From Dyadobacter sp. 3J3 (GTDB lineage Bacteria > Bacteroidota > Bacteroidia > Cytophagales > Spirosomataceae): a DNA stretch of 64,000 nt. Shown one piece after another: positions 1 to 8,603 of this stretch. The stretch's first letter is position 1. Every line of letters begins with the position of its first letter. The translations under genes were made by a program, and so were the position numbers. The stretch lies in NCBI RefSeq assembly GCF_009801115.1, contig NZ_VTOL01000001.1, positions 372,001-436,000 on the forward strand. The letters run 5' to 3'. The notes under the pieces are model-generated. The model was given only the letters and a program-made list of their open reading frames with translations, was not told the origin of the DNA and ran no database searches.

Positions 1-208
1 AATACAAATCAGAAATTTATTATCCTCCTACCAAAATAAAAAATTACCAAAACCAACAATGGCCAAACTATATTTTTATAATTTAGTCAATTGAAAAAAA
101 TAATTACACCAAAAAGAGTATCATTAGATATTTGCTGCATCTTTTCTCTGTCAGTCTGTCAAATAGACTTTGACAATTCCTAATCACCTTTTCAGTCACA
201 TTTACATT

Positions 209-1429
209 ATGATAAACCGCAGAGATTTAATCAAGCATCTTTCTACTTTTCCCCTTCTTGGCGGGATTTTAGGGCAATCGAGCCTGGATCCTTTGAGCTT
301 TACCGCAAAACTCCCGGTCAGAAATCTGGCGAAAGAATTGGGCATCCGTACTTTTATTAACGCAGCGGGTACCTACACATTTATGACGGGTTCCCTGATG
401 CAGGATGAAGTTGTTGAGACAATTCAGGCAGCATCGAAGGATTTCATGATTCTTGATGAAGTACAAACCAAAGTTGGTGAAAAAATTGCCGCACTTACAC
501 ATGCAGAAGCAGCCGTGGTGACCGCCGGATGCTTTTCTGCATTAACCCTTGGACTGGCAGGCGTTTTGACCGGAATGGATTCAAAAAAAGTGGAAGCACT
601 GCCACATCTTGAAGGAACTGAAATGAAATCGGAAGTGATTATCCAAAAAGGTCATAACATAGGATACTCACACGCTTTGACAAACACCGGCTGCACCATT
701 GTTTCCGTTGAAACGCTGGAAGATCTTGAAAAAGCGATTAATGAAAAAACGGCTTTGATGTGGTTTTTAAATATCCAGTCGGATCAGGGGCAGATTAAAC
801 ATGAAAAGTGGATTGAAATTGCAAAAAGCAAAGGAATTCCAACAATGATCGATATGGCTGCGGATGTTCCTCCGGTCGAAAACCTTTGGAAATTCAATGA
901 CATGGGCTTTGATCTGGTTTGTGTTTCAGGTGGAAAAGCAATGCGCGGACCGCAAAGTGCAGGAATTTTGATGGGTAAAAAGAACCTGATCGAAGCAGCA
1001 AGATTAAGCATGCCGCCACGTGGATCAACGATCGGACGCGGAATGAAAGTGAACAAAGAAGAAATCCTGGGCATGTATGTGGCACTTGATAACTTTGTGA
1101 AAATGGATCACAAAAAAGAATGGAAAATGTGGGAAGACCGCATCGCTCTGATCAGTAATGCTGCGAAAAGTGTGAATGGTGTCACCGTTGCAACCACGGT
1201 TCCGGAACTTGGAAACCATACACCTACCTTAAAAGTAAGCTGGGATCTGGCGAAGGTGAATCTTCCGGTAAAAACTTTGCAGGAAAATCTACGTAACGGA
1301 AATCCTTCTATTGAAATTATGCCCGCCGACAATACTTCGCTTACCATAACAGCGTGGATGTTAAAATCAGGTGAAGAAAAAATAGTAGCGGCAAGATTAA
1401 AAGAAGAATTATCAAAAGCAGTCGTGTAA
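209..1429 (+). CDS. Exported SelA-like PLP-dependent enzyme (ammonia-lyase type)
   Basis: A fold-type I PLP enzyme of the SelA / D-glucosaminate-6-phosphate ammonia-lyase-like group; relatives eliminate ammonia or sulfur from amino acids or amino-sugar acids. The likely PLP lysine is K243 in SGGKAMRGPQS, and the upstream IDMAAD supplies the cofactor-binding aspartate. The N-terminus reads NRRDLIKH followed by a hydrophobic stretch, a twin-arginine signal, so export in folded form is likely. I chose the ATG at 209 (406 aa) because the only longer option is a TTG at 170 that adds residues before the signal. It is first in a co-oriented cluster, 44 bases before an amidohydrolase. In Enterococcus and proteobacteria, SelA-like genes also neighbour amidohydrolases of this type. 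Substrate unknown. Confidence 0.8.
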   Translation: MINRRDLIKHLSTFPLLGGILGQSSLDPLSFTAKLPVRNLAKELGIRTFINAAGTYTFMTGSLMQDEVVETIQAASKDFMILDEVQTKVGEKIAALTHAEAAVVTAGCFSALTLGLAGVLTGMDSKKVEALPHLEGTEMKSEVIIQKGHNIGYSHALTNTGCTIVSVETLEDLEKAINEKTALMWFLNIQSDQGQIKHEKWIEIAKSKGIPTMIDMAADVPPVENLWKFNDMGFDLVCVSGGKAMRGPQSAGILMGKKNLIEAARLSMPPRGSTIGRGMKVNKEEILGMYVALDNFVKMDHKKEWKMWEDRIALISNAAKSVNGVTVATTVPELGNHTPTLKVSWDLAKVNLPVKTLQENLRNGNPSIEIMPADNTSLTITAWMLKSGEEKIVAARLKEELSKAVV

Positions 1430-1473
1430 AAAACTGTGTTTGATTATTTTATCCTAAACCTTAATTTCCTGAT

Positions 1474-2721
1474 ATGAAGCACAAATCCTTTCTGATTTTT
1501 TGTCTGGTTTGCCTGAATAGTTTTGCCCTGAGTGCCCAGACTTATAGCATTTTGATTAAAGGCGGTACGGTTATCGACCCGAAAAATAATCTCAACCAAA
1601 TCATGGATATCGGGATTTTTGAGGGAAAAGTTAAAAAGGTTGCCAAGGATATTGATCCAAAAGAAGCTGCAAAAGTCGTGGATGCAAAGGGCATGTATGT
1701 TACGCCCGGCCTTATTGATATTCATGGACATGTTTTTTTTGGTACCCAGCCAGACCATTATTTAAGTAATGGTCTGGTGGCTTTACCGCCCGATGGTTTC
1801 ACTTTCCGCGTGGGTGTTACTACCATTGTTGACGCTGGCGGTGCGGGTTGGGAAGCTTTTCCCGAGTTTAAAAAGAATGTCATCCTTCATTCAAAAACGC
1901 GGGTTCTTTCGTTTCTGAATATTGTTGGCGCAGGTATGCGCGGCGGACAATATGAGCAGGATACCAGCGATATGGATGCGCATATGGCAGCAGCTGTGGC
2001 GTTGAAAAATAAAAATGATGTGGTTGGATTTAAAGCCGCACATTTTGTAGGTGCCGACTGGAAACCCATTGAACGTGTTGTAGAAGCAGGAAAACTGGCT
2101 AACATGCCGGTTATGATTGACTTTGGAGGTAATAATCCTCCCCTTTCTCTTGAAACATTATTTACAAAATATCTTCGTCCCGGAGATATTTTTACGCATG
2201 CGCTTACCAATCTGGAAGGTAATGTAAGAGAAACAATAGTAGACGAAAAAACGGGAAAAGTAAAGCAGTATGCTTTGGACGCACGTAAGAAAGGGATTAT
2301 TTTCGATGTGGGTTATGGAGGCGCGAGTTTCAATTATTCCCAGGCCATTCCTGCTATCAAAAACGGATTTCTTCCAAACACCATCAGTACCGATTTACAC
2401 ACCGGAAGCATGAATTCCTCCATGAAAGATATGCTCAGTATTATGTCCAAATTTCTGGTCATGGGTGTTGATCTTCCAACGGTTATCAAGGAAAGTACCT
2501 GGGCTCCGGCGCAGGTTATCAAGCGTGAAAATCTGGGTCATCTTTCTGAAAATGCAATTGCGGATATTGCAATATTTTCCATGCGCGAAGGCAAATTCGG
2601 ATTTTATGACCGTACTGGTTACAAAATGGAAGGCAAGCAAAAACTGGAATGTGAAATGACGATCATGGGTGGAAAAATTGTCTACGACCTGAATGGAATC
2701 GCATTACAGACAACGAAATAA
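1474..2721 (+). CDS. Secreted amidohydrolase/deacetylase, copy 1
   Basis: Member of the amidohydrolase superfamily, in the deacetylase group that includes EF_0837, AHA_3915 and Atu3266, which remove N- or O-acyl groups. A Sec signal (MKHKSFLIF to ALSAQ) precedes the mature protein. Metal-site residues visible are H84-x-H86 (IDIHGH), K187 (GFKAAH, the lysine usually carboxylated to bridge two metals), H190, a later FTH, and the ISTDLHTGSM aspartate. Length (415 aa) is normal. It lies between the PLP gene and a RidA gene with short gaps (44 and 38 bases), consistent with one operon. It is a clear paralogue of the gene at 15428, with identical residue numbering across the metal site. Substrate unknown; an N-acyl amino compound is my inference. 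Confidence 0.85.
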   Translation: MKHKSFLIFCLVCLNSFALSAQTYSILIKGGTVIDPKNNLNQIMDIGIFEGKVKKVAKDIDPKEAAKVVDAKGMYVTPGLIDIHGHVFFGTQPDHYLSNGLVALPPDGFTFRVGVTTIVDAGGAGWEAFPEFKKNVILHSKTRVLSFLNIVGAGMRGGQYEQDTSDMDAHMAAAVALKNKNDVVGFKAAHFVGADWKPIERVVEAGKLANMPVMIDFGGNNPPLSLETLFTKYLRPGDIFTHALTNLEGNVRETIVDEKTGKVKQYALDARKKGIIFDVGYGGASFNYSQAIPAIKNGFLPNTISTDLHTGSMNSSMKDMLSIMSKFLVMGVDLPTVIKESTWAPAQVIKRENLGHLSENAIADIAIFSMREGKFGFYDRTGYKMEGKQKLECEMTIMGGKIVYDLNGIALQTTK

Positions 2722-2759
2722 AAATTATCAAAACCTCACTGAACTATAAAAATTACTAC

Positions 2760-3311
2760 ATGAAAAGGATTTCTAATTTTTCCCTGTCAACCCTGGCTTT
2801 CACATTTTGCTTGGCAGTATTATCCGTCGCAACTCAGGCACAAGAGGTTACCGATTACGAAGCTCGAATTAAAGAGAAGAACATCAAACTGATCAAACCG
2901 GTTGCGCCTATTGCCAATTATGTTAAAGCTGTACAGGTTGGAAATCTCGTTTATTTGTCGGGACACGGGCCAGACAAGCCGGAAGGAGGACAAATGATTG
3001 GAAAAGTTGGAACAGAATTAACAATTGAACAAGCAAAAGAAGCAGCTCGTTTGACAGGAATTTCTCTTGTTTCAACGCTAAAAGGTTTTCTTGGAGGTGA
3101 TTTAAACAAAGTAAAAAGAATCGTAAAACTTCTCGGCATGGTTAACGCAGGCCCGGATTTCGGTCAGCATCCTATGGTGATTAACGGTTGTTCGGATCTG
3201 TTGGTTGAAATCTTTGGAGAAAATGGAAAACATGCACGCTCAGCCGTAGGAATGGGTTCACTTCCGGGAAATATTCCGGTAGAAATCGAAATGATCGTAG
3301 AGCTGAAATAG
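2760..3311 (+). CDS. Secreted RidA/YjgF family protein (long subgroup)
   Basis: RidA proteins hydrolyse reactive enamine/imine products of PLP enzymes. This one (183 aa) has a Sec signal ending near TQAQE, then a YjgF fold of the longer subgroup (LGMVN, INGCSDL, HARSAVG). The arginine corresponding to the catalytic one of E. coli RidA is R160 (HARSAVG) and the usual C-terminal glutamate is near E176 (VEIEM). RidA is normally cytosolic, so the signal peptide is odd. It follows the amidohydrolase by 38 bases. Pairing with the PLP enzyme at 209 suggests it clears that enzyme's intermediate outside the cytoplasm (inference). Confidence 0.85.
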   Translation: MKRISNFSLSTLAFTFCLAVLSVATQAQEVTDYEARIKEKNIKLIKPVAPIANYVKAVQVGNLVYLSGHGPDKPEGGQMIGKVGTELTIEQAKEAARLTGISLVSTLKGFLGGDLNKVKRIVKLLGMVNAGPDFGQHPMVINGCSDLLVEIFGENGKHARSAVGMGSLPGNIPVEIEMIVELK

Positions 3312-3352
3312 CTGTTAGCTGTTAGCTGTCAGCGATTGGCTGTTAGCTCGAC
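3312..3352. repeat. Short GCTGTTAGCT-type degenerate repeat
   Basis: The stretch after the RidA stop repeats AGCTGTTAGCT with variation three to four times. A related reverse-complement stretch occurs at 20231-20260 (AGCTAACAGCT, CCAATAGCT). It looks like a dispersed low-complexity intergenic element; no function can be assigned. Confidence 0.45.
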
Positions 3353-3438
3353 CCTAAGCTTGAAAGACGATTGACAATTATCCATAGTGAATCGTCAAAA
3401 CCTAAAACCTATTTCGACATCTCCTAAACCCGTCGATT

Positions 3439-5166
3439 GTGAACTTAAAAATTGCTTCCTCTTTACTCATTATTCTGGTTACAGGCTTTGTAACCAGACC
3501 TCAGCCCGATGTCGTCAATTCAAAAAATGGCGGACTTTTTTTACCCGACGGCTTCGAGGCCGTCGTTGTCGTTGACAGCCTACCCGGCCGCGCACGACAT
3601 ATTGCGGTAAACGAAAACGGCGATATTTATGTCAAAGCACGGTTTGCTGATAAAAATGAATCGGTTATCGCGCTCCGTGATACCAATAATGACGGTCGAG
3701 CGGATATCATAAAAAGTTTCGGTGGTTCTAAAAAAGAACATGGCTATGGAACCGGCGTGCGGATTCATAACGGCTATATTTATTTCAGTTCTGAACTGAT
3801 CGTTTACCGCCAGAAACTTACACCCGGACAACTGATTCCGGACGGGAAAGAAGAAATTATCATGACCGACGATCATGCGCACGGAATGCATGAGCACATC
3901 GCAAAACCGATTTCTTTTGACAATAAGGGAAATATGTACATTCCGTTTGGCGCACCTTCCAATGCCTGTGAAGAATTATTCCGTATGCCCAGTTCCGCCG
4001 GGATGACGCCTTGTCCATTTTTAGAAGATCATGGAGGAGTCTGGCGTTTTGATGCCAATAAGTTGAATCAAACACAAAAAGATGGCTATCGTTATGCAAC
4101 CGGAATTCGAAGCGTTGTAGCGATGGACTGGAATAATGCTGATGATAACTTATACTTATTACAGCACGGACGGGATGATTTATTACGACTTTGGGCAGGT
4201 GTTTACTCACCATGGCAAAGTGCCATTTTGCCTTCGGAAGAATTTGCAAGAATAAAAGACGGTACTAATCTTGGCTGGCCCTATTGTTATTATGATCAGA
4301 TCCAGCAGAAAAAGGTATTGGGACCAGAATATGGCGGAGATGGGAAAATAGTTGGAAACTGTGGTATTTATGAAAAACCGCTAATAGGATTTCCCGGTCA
4401 TTGGGCTCCGAATGATCTTCTTTTTTATCAGGGCAATCAATTTCCAGAACGTTACAAAAATGGTGCTTTCATAGCATTTCACGGCTCTACAAACCGTGCG
4501 CCTTATCCGCAATCAAGTTATATCATTGGTTTTGTTCCTTTTCAAAACGGCCAGCCTTCGGGCGGCTGGGATATTTTCGCAGATGGTTTTGCGGGTGTTG
4601 ATCCAATTGTCAATACCAGCGATGCCGCTTACCGGCCGATGGGAATTGCCATGGGGTCGGATGGTTCTCTTTATTTTGCTGAAACTGAAAAAGGAAAAAT
4701 CTGGAAAATCACTTACAAAGGAGACAAATCCAAGTTTGCCGGTATTGCTTTGGAACAAATGGAAAAAAGAAAAACCATGTCTCATATTCGCACGCCGGAT
4801 GTTATAAATGACAATTTGGATAAAGACAAACCGGTAGCTGGTGGAAAAGTTTATAGTGTGTATTGCGCGGCCTGTCACCAGCGAAACGGCCAGGGTGATT
4901 CTCAAAGATTTCCACCACTCGCAGGTTCTGAATGGGTGAACGGTGAAAAGAAAAAATTAATAGACGTATTACTTAAAGGTTTGGACGGGCAGATTGAAGT
5001 AAAAGGTAAGCCTTACAACAACATTATGCCTAATCACAGTTTTCTCAAAAACGAGGAGATTGCCGAAGTACTAACTTTTATCAGACAAAGCTTCGGAAAT
5101 AATTCGTCTGCTATCGACGCTGATGATATTAAAAAAGAACGTAAAGCATTAAAGCTAACTGACTAA
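3439..5166 (+). CDS. Sorbosone/glucose dehydrogenase-like beta-propeller fused to cytochrome c
   Basis: 575 aa from a GTG start. A short hydrophobic signal (ASSLLIILVTGFV) leads into a six-bladed propeller of the PQQ-type sugar/sorbosone dehydrogenase family (residues about 30-430, with DDHAHGMHEH as candidate catalytic histidines). A C-terminal class I cytochrome c follows, with the heme site C476-A-A-C479-H480 and a later methionine in NIMPNHSF. Such fusions oxidise aldoses, aldehydes or alcohols in the periplasm and pass electrons through the heme. A free cytochrome c follows after 37 bases. The substrate and PQQ use are not demonstrated by sequence. The GTG is the only start that keeps the whole signal peptide. 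Confidence 0.82.
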   Translation: MNLKIASSLLIILVTGFVTRPQPDVVNSKNGGLFLPDGFEAVVVVDSLPGRARHIAVNENGDIYVKARFADKNESVIALRDTNNDGRADIIKSFGGSKKEHGYGTGVRIHNGYIYFSSELIVYRQKLTPGQLIPDGKEEIIMTDDHAHGMHEHIAKPISFDNKGNMYIPFGAPSNACEELFRMPSSAGMTPCPFLEDHGGVWRFDANKLNQTQKDGYRYATGIRSVVAMDWNNADDNLYLLQHGRDDLLRLWAGVYSPWQSAILPSEEFARIKDGTNLGWPYCYYDQIQQKKVLGPEYGGDGKIVGNCGIYEKPLIGFPGHWAPNDLLFYQGNQFPERYKNGAFIAFHGSTNRAPYPQSSYIIGFVPFQNGQPSGGWDIFADGFAGVDPIVNTSDAAYRPMGIAMGSDGSLYFAETEKGKIWKITYKGDKSKFAGIALEQMEKRKTMSHIRTPDVINDNLDKDKPVAGGKVYSVYCAACHQRNGQGDSQRFPPLAGSEWVNGEKKKLIDVLLKGLDGQIEVKGKPYNNIMPNHSFLKNEEIAEVLTFIRQSFGNNSSAIDADDIKKERKALKLTD

Positions 5167-5203
5167 AAAACAACAAATTCCTAAACAAAAAATTATTCGT
5201 TCA

Positions 5204-5638
5204 ATGATTTTAAACAAAAAGATAGCCGCAAGCTTTTTAATTTCCGGGGCAATCGGTGTCGTTGGTTTATCTTCCTTCAAAGGAAATGAACAGCCATTCC
5301 ACAGCCAGGATCGCTGGATTGCTCCTGCGTGGGCCGATACGCTCACAAGTCCATACCACGACGAACCGCTAACACTGGCCAATGGCGAAGAATTATTTGG
5401 ATTATACTGCGCTTCCTGTCATGGCGAAAGCGGATATGGAGATGGTGCCGCTGGTGGCGCATTAGGCCAGAAACCTGCCAATTTCCACGATTCACTGGTA
5501 AAAAAACAAACCAACGGTGCATTGTTCTGGAAAATCTCAAACGGAAAAGGAAATATGCCTCCATTCCAGGACGTTTTTACGGCTGAACAAAGATGGCAGT
5601 TGGTAACTTACCTGAGAAAATTATCTGTGACAGAATAA
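5204..5638 (+). CDS. Secreted class I cytochrome c
   Basis: 144 aa with an N-terminal hydrophobic signal/anchor (AASFLISGAIGVVGLSSF). One heme site is C69-A-S-C72-H73 and the likely axial ligand is M118 in GNMPPF. The C-terminal helix TAEQRWQLVTYLRKL is typical of c-type cytochromes. It sits between two beta-propeller dehydrogenase-like genes with gaps of 37 and 19 bases, so it probably accepts their electrons and relays them to a terminal oxidase (inference). Confidence 0.9.
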   Translation: MILNKKIAASFLISGAIGVVGLSSFKGNEQPFHSQDRWIAPAWADTLTSPYHDEPLTLANGEELFGLYCASCHGESGYGDGAAGGALGQKPANFHDSLVKKQTNGALFWKISNGKGNMPPFQDVFTAEQRWQLVTYLRKLSVTE

Positions 5639-5657
5639 CCTTTCCCGGACCTGAAAA

Positions 5658-7136
5658 ATGAAAAAAATCCTGAATCCTTTAAAGGTAAATCTGCTAACTT
5701 TTGGCATTTTAGCCATTCCACATCTCAATTTCGCACAGGGAGGCCGCGACCAGCCTACGCAAACGCCGCATCCGCTTCGTGAGGATATCAAGGTGGAAGC
5801 ATATATGAAAGTAGAGCCGGAAGCCGTGAGGCTGATCCAGAATCCGGTCAGTGGCGATTTGTACTATACCAGTTTTGATGGAGACGTTTTTCACATTGTA
5901 AAAAAAGATGGACAGCCAACCAGCGTAAAAATCCTGACGGCGGCTGATCACGGAATTACCCGTTTACAAGGTGCTGCTTTTTATAAAAACACACTTTTTC
6001 TTACCGGAAATATTAATGTAAACAACAACAAAGGGAATAAAGGAAGAATGGTTCGGTATGAATTAAAACCGAATGACGAGAAACCTGATATGAGTGTTGT
6101 TTTTAATACAGTTGAATATGGTGCGAATAAAACTACGTTTGATCACGGCTGGAATGCGATGGAAATCAGTCCGGATGGAAAATATATTGTAGTAAATTCC
6201 GGGGCAAGGACTGATCACGGTGAAGTGCAGGACAACGGCGGTCTTTATCCAAATGCCCGTGATAAAGCATTAACTACAAAAATTTACCACTTCCCGATCA
6301 ACTCAAAAGATTTACTTTTGGTTGATGATACCGATAAATTAAAAGAACAAGATTTCATTTTCGCAGAAGGAATTCGTAATGCATATGATATTGCCTACGA
6401 TGGAAAAGGCAATCTTTTTGCTGTTTCCAATTCAGGTGATTATGACCATCCGGAAGATATGTTCTGGGTGCGGCAGGGACATCATTATGGTTTTCCCTGG
6501 GTGATGGGCGGCATTGATAATCCGCAGCAATATCCGGATTGGCAGCCAAATCCGGATACCGATCCTTTCCTTAGCAAATTCGCGTTTGCCTGGCTGATGA
6601 AATATTTCCATAATGACCCCGATTTCCCAAAAAGACCGCCAGGTGTAATTTTCACTCCGGCGGTTCAAAATCTTGGTCCCGATGCAAATGAATATCGTGA
6701 CCGCAAAACCGGTATTGTTATGGATGGTGATACAACTGGTGTTACCGTTGGTACTTTCAATGCGCACTCTTCTCCCCTGGCATTAATTTTCGATAAGGAC
6801 AAGGCGCTTTCCAAGGAATTTAAAGGAGACGGATTTGTGATGCGTTATGCCGGAGGCGGTAAAGCTGGTGCAGCAAATCCGAATGCGTTACGCAGACAAG
6901 GAAAAGATTTGCTTCATTTGCATTTGATCTATGACAAAAAAGCGGATAATTACAAAGTACAAACCACCCGGATCGTCGATAACTTTACAAGTCCTACCGA
7001 TGCTATATTGATTGGTAATGAAATGTATATAATCGAATATGGCGGAAAACAAGGCGGAACAAAATCCGGAGGAACGCTCTGGAAAATCACTTTACCGGGT
7101 GATGCCAAAGTTTTGAAGAAAATGAAAAAAGCATAA
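5658..7136 (+). CDS. Secreted PQQ-sugar-dehydrogenase-like beta-propeller
   Basis: 492 aa with a Sec signal (MKKILNPLK to LNFAQ). The rest is a glucose/sorbosone dehydrogenase-type propeller with blade motifs such as GWNAMEISPDGKY, AEGIRNAYDIAYDGKGN and a closing GGTLWKITLPG. Unlike the gene at 3439 it has no heme domain, and the separate cytochrome just upstream could serve it. It probably oxidises an extracytoplasmic sugar or aldehyde-like compound. It is 35 bases before a RidA gene, continuing the operon. Confidence 0.8.
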   Translation: MKKILNPLKVNLLTFGILAIPHLNFAQGGRDQPTQTPHPLREDIKVEAYMKVEPEAVRLIQNPVSGDLYYTSFDGDVFHIVKKDGQPTSVKILTAADHGITRLQGAAFYKNTLFLTGNINVNNNKGNKGRMVRYELKPNDEKPDMSVVFNTVEYGANKTTFDHGWNAMEISPDGKYIVVNSGARTDHGEVQDNGGLYPNARDKALTTKIYHFPINSKDLLLVDDTDKLKEQDFIFAEGIRNAYDIAYDGKGNLFAVSNSGDYDHPEDMFWVRQGHHYGFPWVMGGIDNPQQYPDWQPNPDTDPFLSKFAFAWLMKYFHNDPDFPKRPPGVIFTPAVQNLGPDANEYRDRKTGIVMDGDTTGVTVGTFNAHSSPLALIFDKDKALSKEFKGDGFVMRYAGGGKAGAANPNALRRQGKDLLHLHLIYDKKADNYKVQTTRIVDNFTSPTDAILIGNEMYIIEYGGKQGGTKSGGTLWKITLPGDAKVLKKMKKA

Positions 7137-7171
7137 TAAAATCCTTAACAATAATCTTAATTAATCACAAC

Positions 7172-7627
7172 ATGAAAACGGAAAGAAGATCGATCCTCAA
7201 AAAGTTATTTACATCAATAGCCGGTGTGGCAGGTTTGGGAACTGTTGCCAAAGCAGCTGATGCAACGCCTGAAAAAGAAGTGGGAAATATCACTACGATT
7301 CAGGATGTTCCGTTATTTTCAGGACATACCAAATTTAACAATATGGTTTTTGTTGCAGGAAAAGGAGCTCACTTCGAAGGTGATATCACGGCCCATACAA
7401 AACATGTATTGGATGAACTTGAAAAAGAATTGATCGCGGCTGGTTCTTCCATGAGTAAAGTACTGAAATGCAGTGTTTTCCTTCATGATCTGGGAGATTA
7501 CAAAGCGATGAACGAAGCTTATAAAGGGCGTTTTGGTGATAAACCACCCGTTCGTACTACGGTTGCTGTTTATGGCGGCGTTCCTGGAGATTCATTGGTT
7601 GAAATTGACTGTATCGCCTATATTTAG
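7172..7627 (+). CDS. Twin-arginine-exported RidA family protein
   Basis: 151 aa. The N-terminus has a twin-arginine signal (ERRSILKKL, hydrophobic core, cleavage near AKAAD). The remainder is a canonical RidA domain: FVAGKGAHFEGDI, KVLKCSVFLHDL, MNEAYKGRFGDKPPVR, with catalytic R128 and glutamate near E144. RidA converts enamine/imine intermediates to keto acids plus ammonia. It differs from the Sec-type RidA at 2760 in subgroup and export route. A degenerate fragment close to this gene lies at 15040-15123. It is the last gene before a strong terminator. Confidence 0.88.
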   Translation: MKTERRSILKKLFTSIAGVAGLGTVAKAADATPEKEVGNITTIQDVPLFSGHTKFNNMVFVAGKGAHFEGDITAHTKHVLDELEKELIAAGSSMSKVLKCSVFLHDLGDYKAMNEAYKGRFGDKPPVRTTVAVYGGVPGDSLVEIDCIAYI

Positions 7628-7660
7628 TGCTCATTATCAGCTCACTCGTTTTAAAATTAC

Positions 7661-7699
7661 AGAGAAGTCAACTTTCCATAAGTTGACTTCTCTCTTTTA
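7661..7699 (+). terminator. Rho-independent terminator after the first enzyme operon
   Basis: A perfect 13-bp stem (AGAGAAGTCAACT at 7661, AGTTGACTTCTCT at 7681) with a 7-base loop is followed by a T-rich tract. It ends the 209-7627 transcription unit. Confidence 0.85.
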
Positions 7700-7850
7700 T
7701 TTATATTAGCTTGAACAATAATAAATTTCACCTTATTCGGAATTTTTATAAATAATCAATATATAATTTTGATAAATAATATATTCTTGGTTTTAAATTT
7801 CTTATTTCAATAATTTGACTGTTAATTTACAATAGCAACCACCTACATTC

Positions 7851-8462
7851 TTGGATAAAAAGCAACGCATTCTTTTAGAAAATGAAATTCTACTGGATCT
7901 CTGGCAGCAATCAAAAGCTGGGGACAGTGGTGCTTTTTGTCAGCTAGCAGATAAATTATATCGTACGCTTTTCAATTACGCCACAAGTTTCACCAACGAC
8001 CGGGAATATATTAAAGATGCCATTCAGGAATTGATGCTTCATATCTGGGAAAAAAGACAGACAATTAATATACAGTTTGTTACCATTTATTTTTTAAAGT
8101 CGCTTCGTAATCAGGTCTTACAGGAATTTCGGCGTAACAAACATATTTATCCTTATCTGGACCTGGACGAGATTGAAGAAATCACAGATAATCACACCAT
8201 CGAATCGGAAATAGAAGAAACTGAAAACTATAACGAAAGTCAGCGTAAAGTAAGAAACGCGATCAATGAACTTCCGAAACGTCAGAAGGAAGCTATCTTT
8301 TTAAAATTTTATGAAGGTCTGGAAAATGAGCAGATTGCCGATATGATGCAGGTTAACCGCCAATCGGTAGCCAATTTATTATTTAAGGCCATTACTACTT
8401 TGAAAAGCCAATATCCATTGCTAAGCCACTGGATATTAATAATTTATATGTTAATCTACTAA
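7851..8462 (+). CDS. ECF-type RNA polymerase sigma factor (FecI-like)
   Basis: 203 aa. Region 2 lies around NYATSFTNDREYIKDAIQEL with HIWEKR. Region 4 is LPKRQKEAIFLKFYEGL followed by the helix-turn-helix NEQIADMMQVNRQSVANLLF. In Bacteroidota such factors pair with FecR anti-sigma factors and drive adjacent susC/susD genes, as here. The start is a TTG at 7851; an in-frame stop lies just upstream at 7833 and there is no in-frame ATG before region 2. A hydrophobic C-terminal tail (HWILIIYMLIY) is present. Confidence 0.88.
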   Translation: MDKKQRILLENEILLDLWQQSKAGDSGAFCQLADKLYRTLFNYATSFTNDREYIKDAIQELMLHIWEKRQTINIQFVTIYFLKSLRNQVLQEFRRNKHIYPYLDLDEIEEITDNHTIESEIEETENYNESQRKVRNAINELPKRQKEAIFLKFYEGLENEQIADMMQVNRQSVANLLFKAITTLKSQYPLLSHWILIIYMLIY

Positions 8463-8603
8463 CATTTACATTCATCAAGGAGCCTTCTTAGCCGTAGTTT
8501 ATTTTCCTCTTTCAAAAAAAATCAAAAAATAATTTTACCAAAAGGAGTATTGACCTACTTTTTCTGCATCCTTTATTTGAATTCGCAATACTACGCTTTA
8601 TCT

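Noticed and set aside
170..208. TTG start extending the PLP enzyme by 13 residues.
   Set aside because: It would place extra residues before the twin-arginine signal; the ATG at 209 is the natural start.
4513..4905. A 130-codon minus-strand frame inside the propeller-cytochrome gene.
   Set aside because: Entirely within a well-supported gene, with no family motif; an antisense shadow.
209..7627. Reading the first operon as a classical polysaccharide utilisation locus.
   Set aside because: SusCD is present but there is no glycosidase, lyase or sulfatase in 209-18959; the enzymes are those of amino-compound chemistry.
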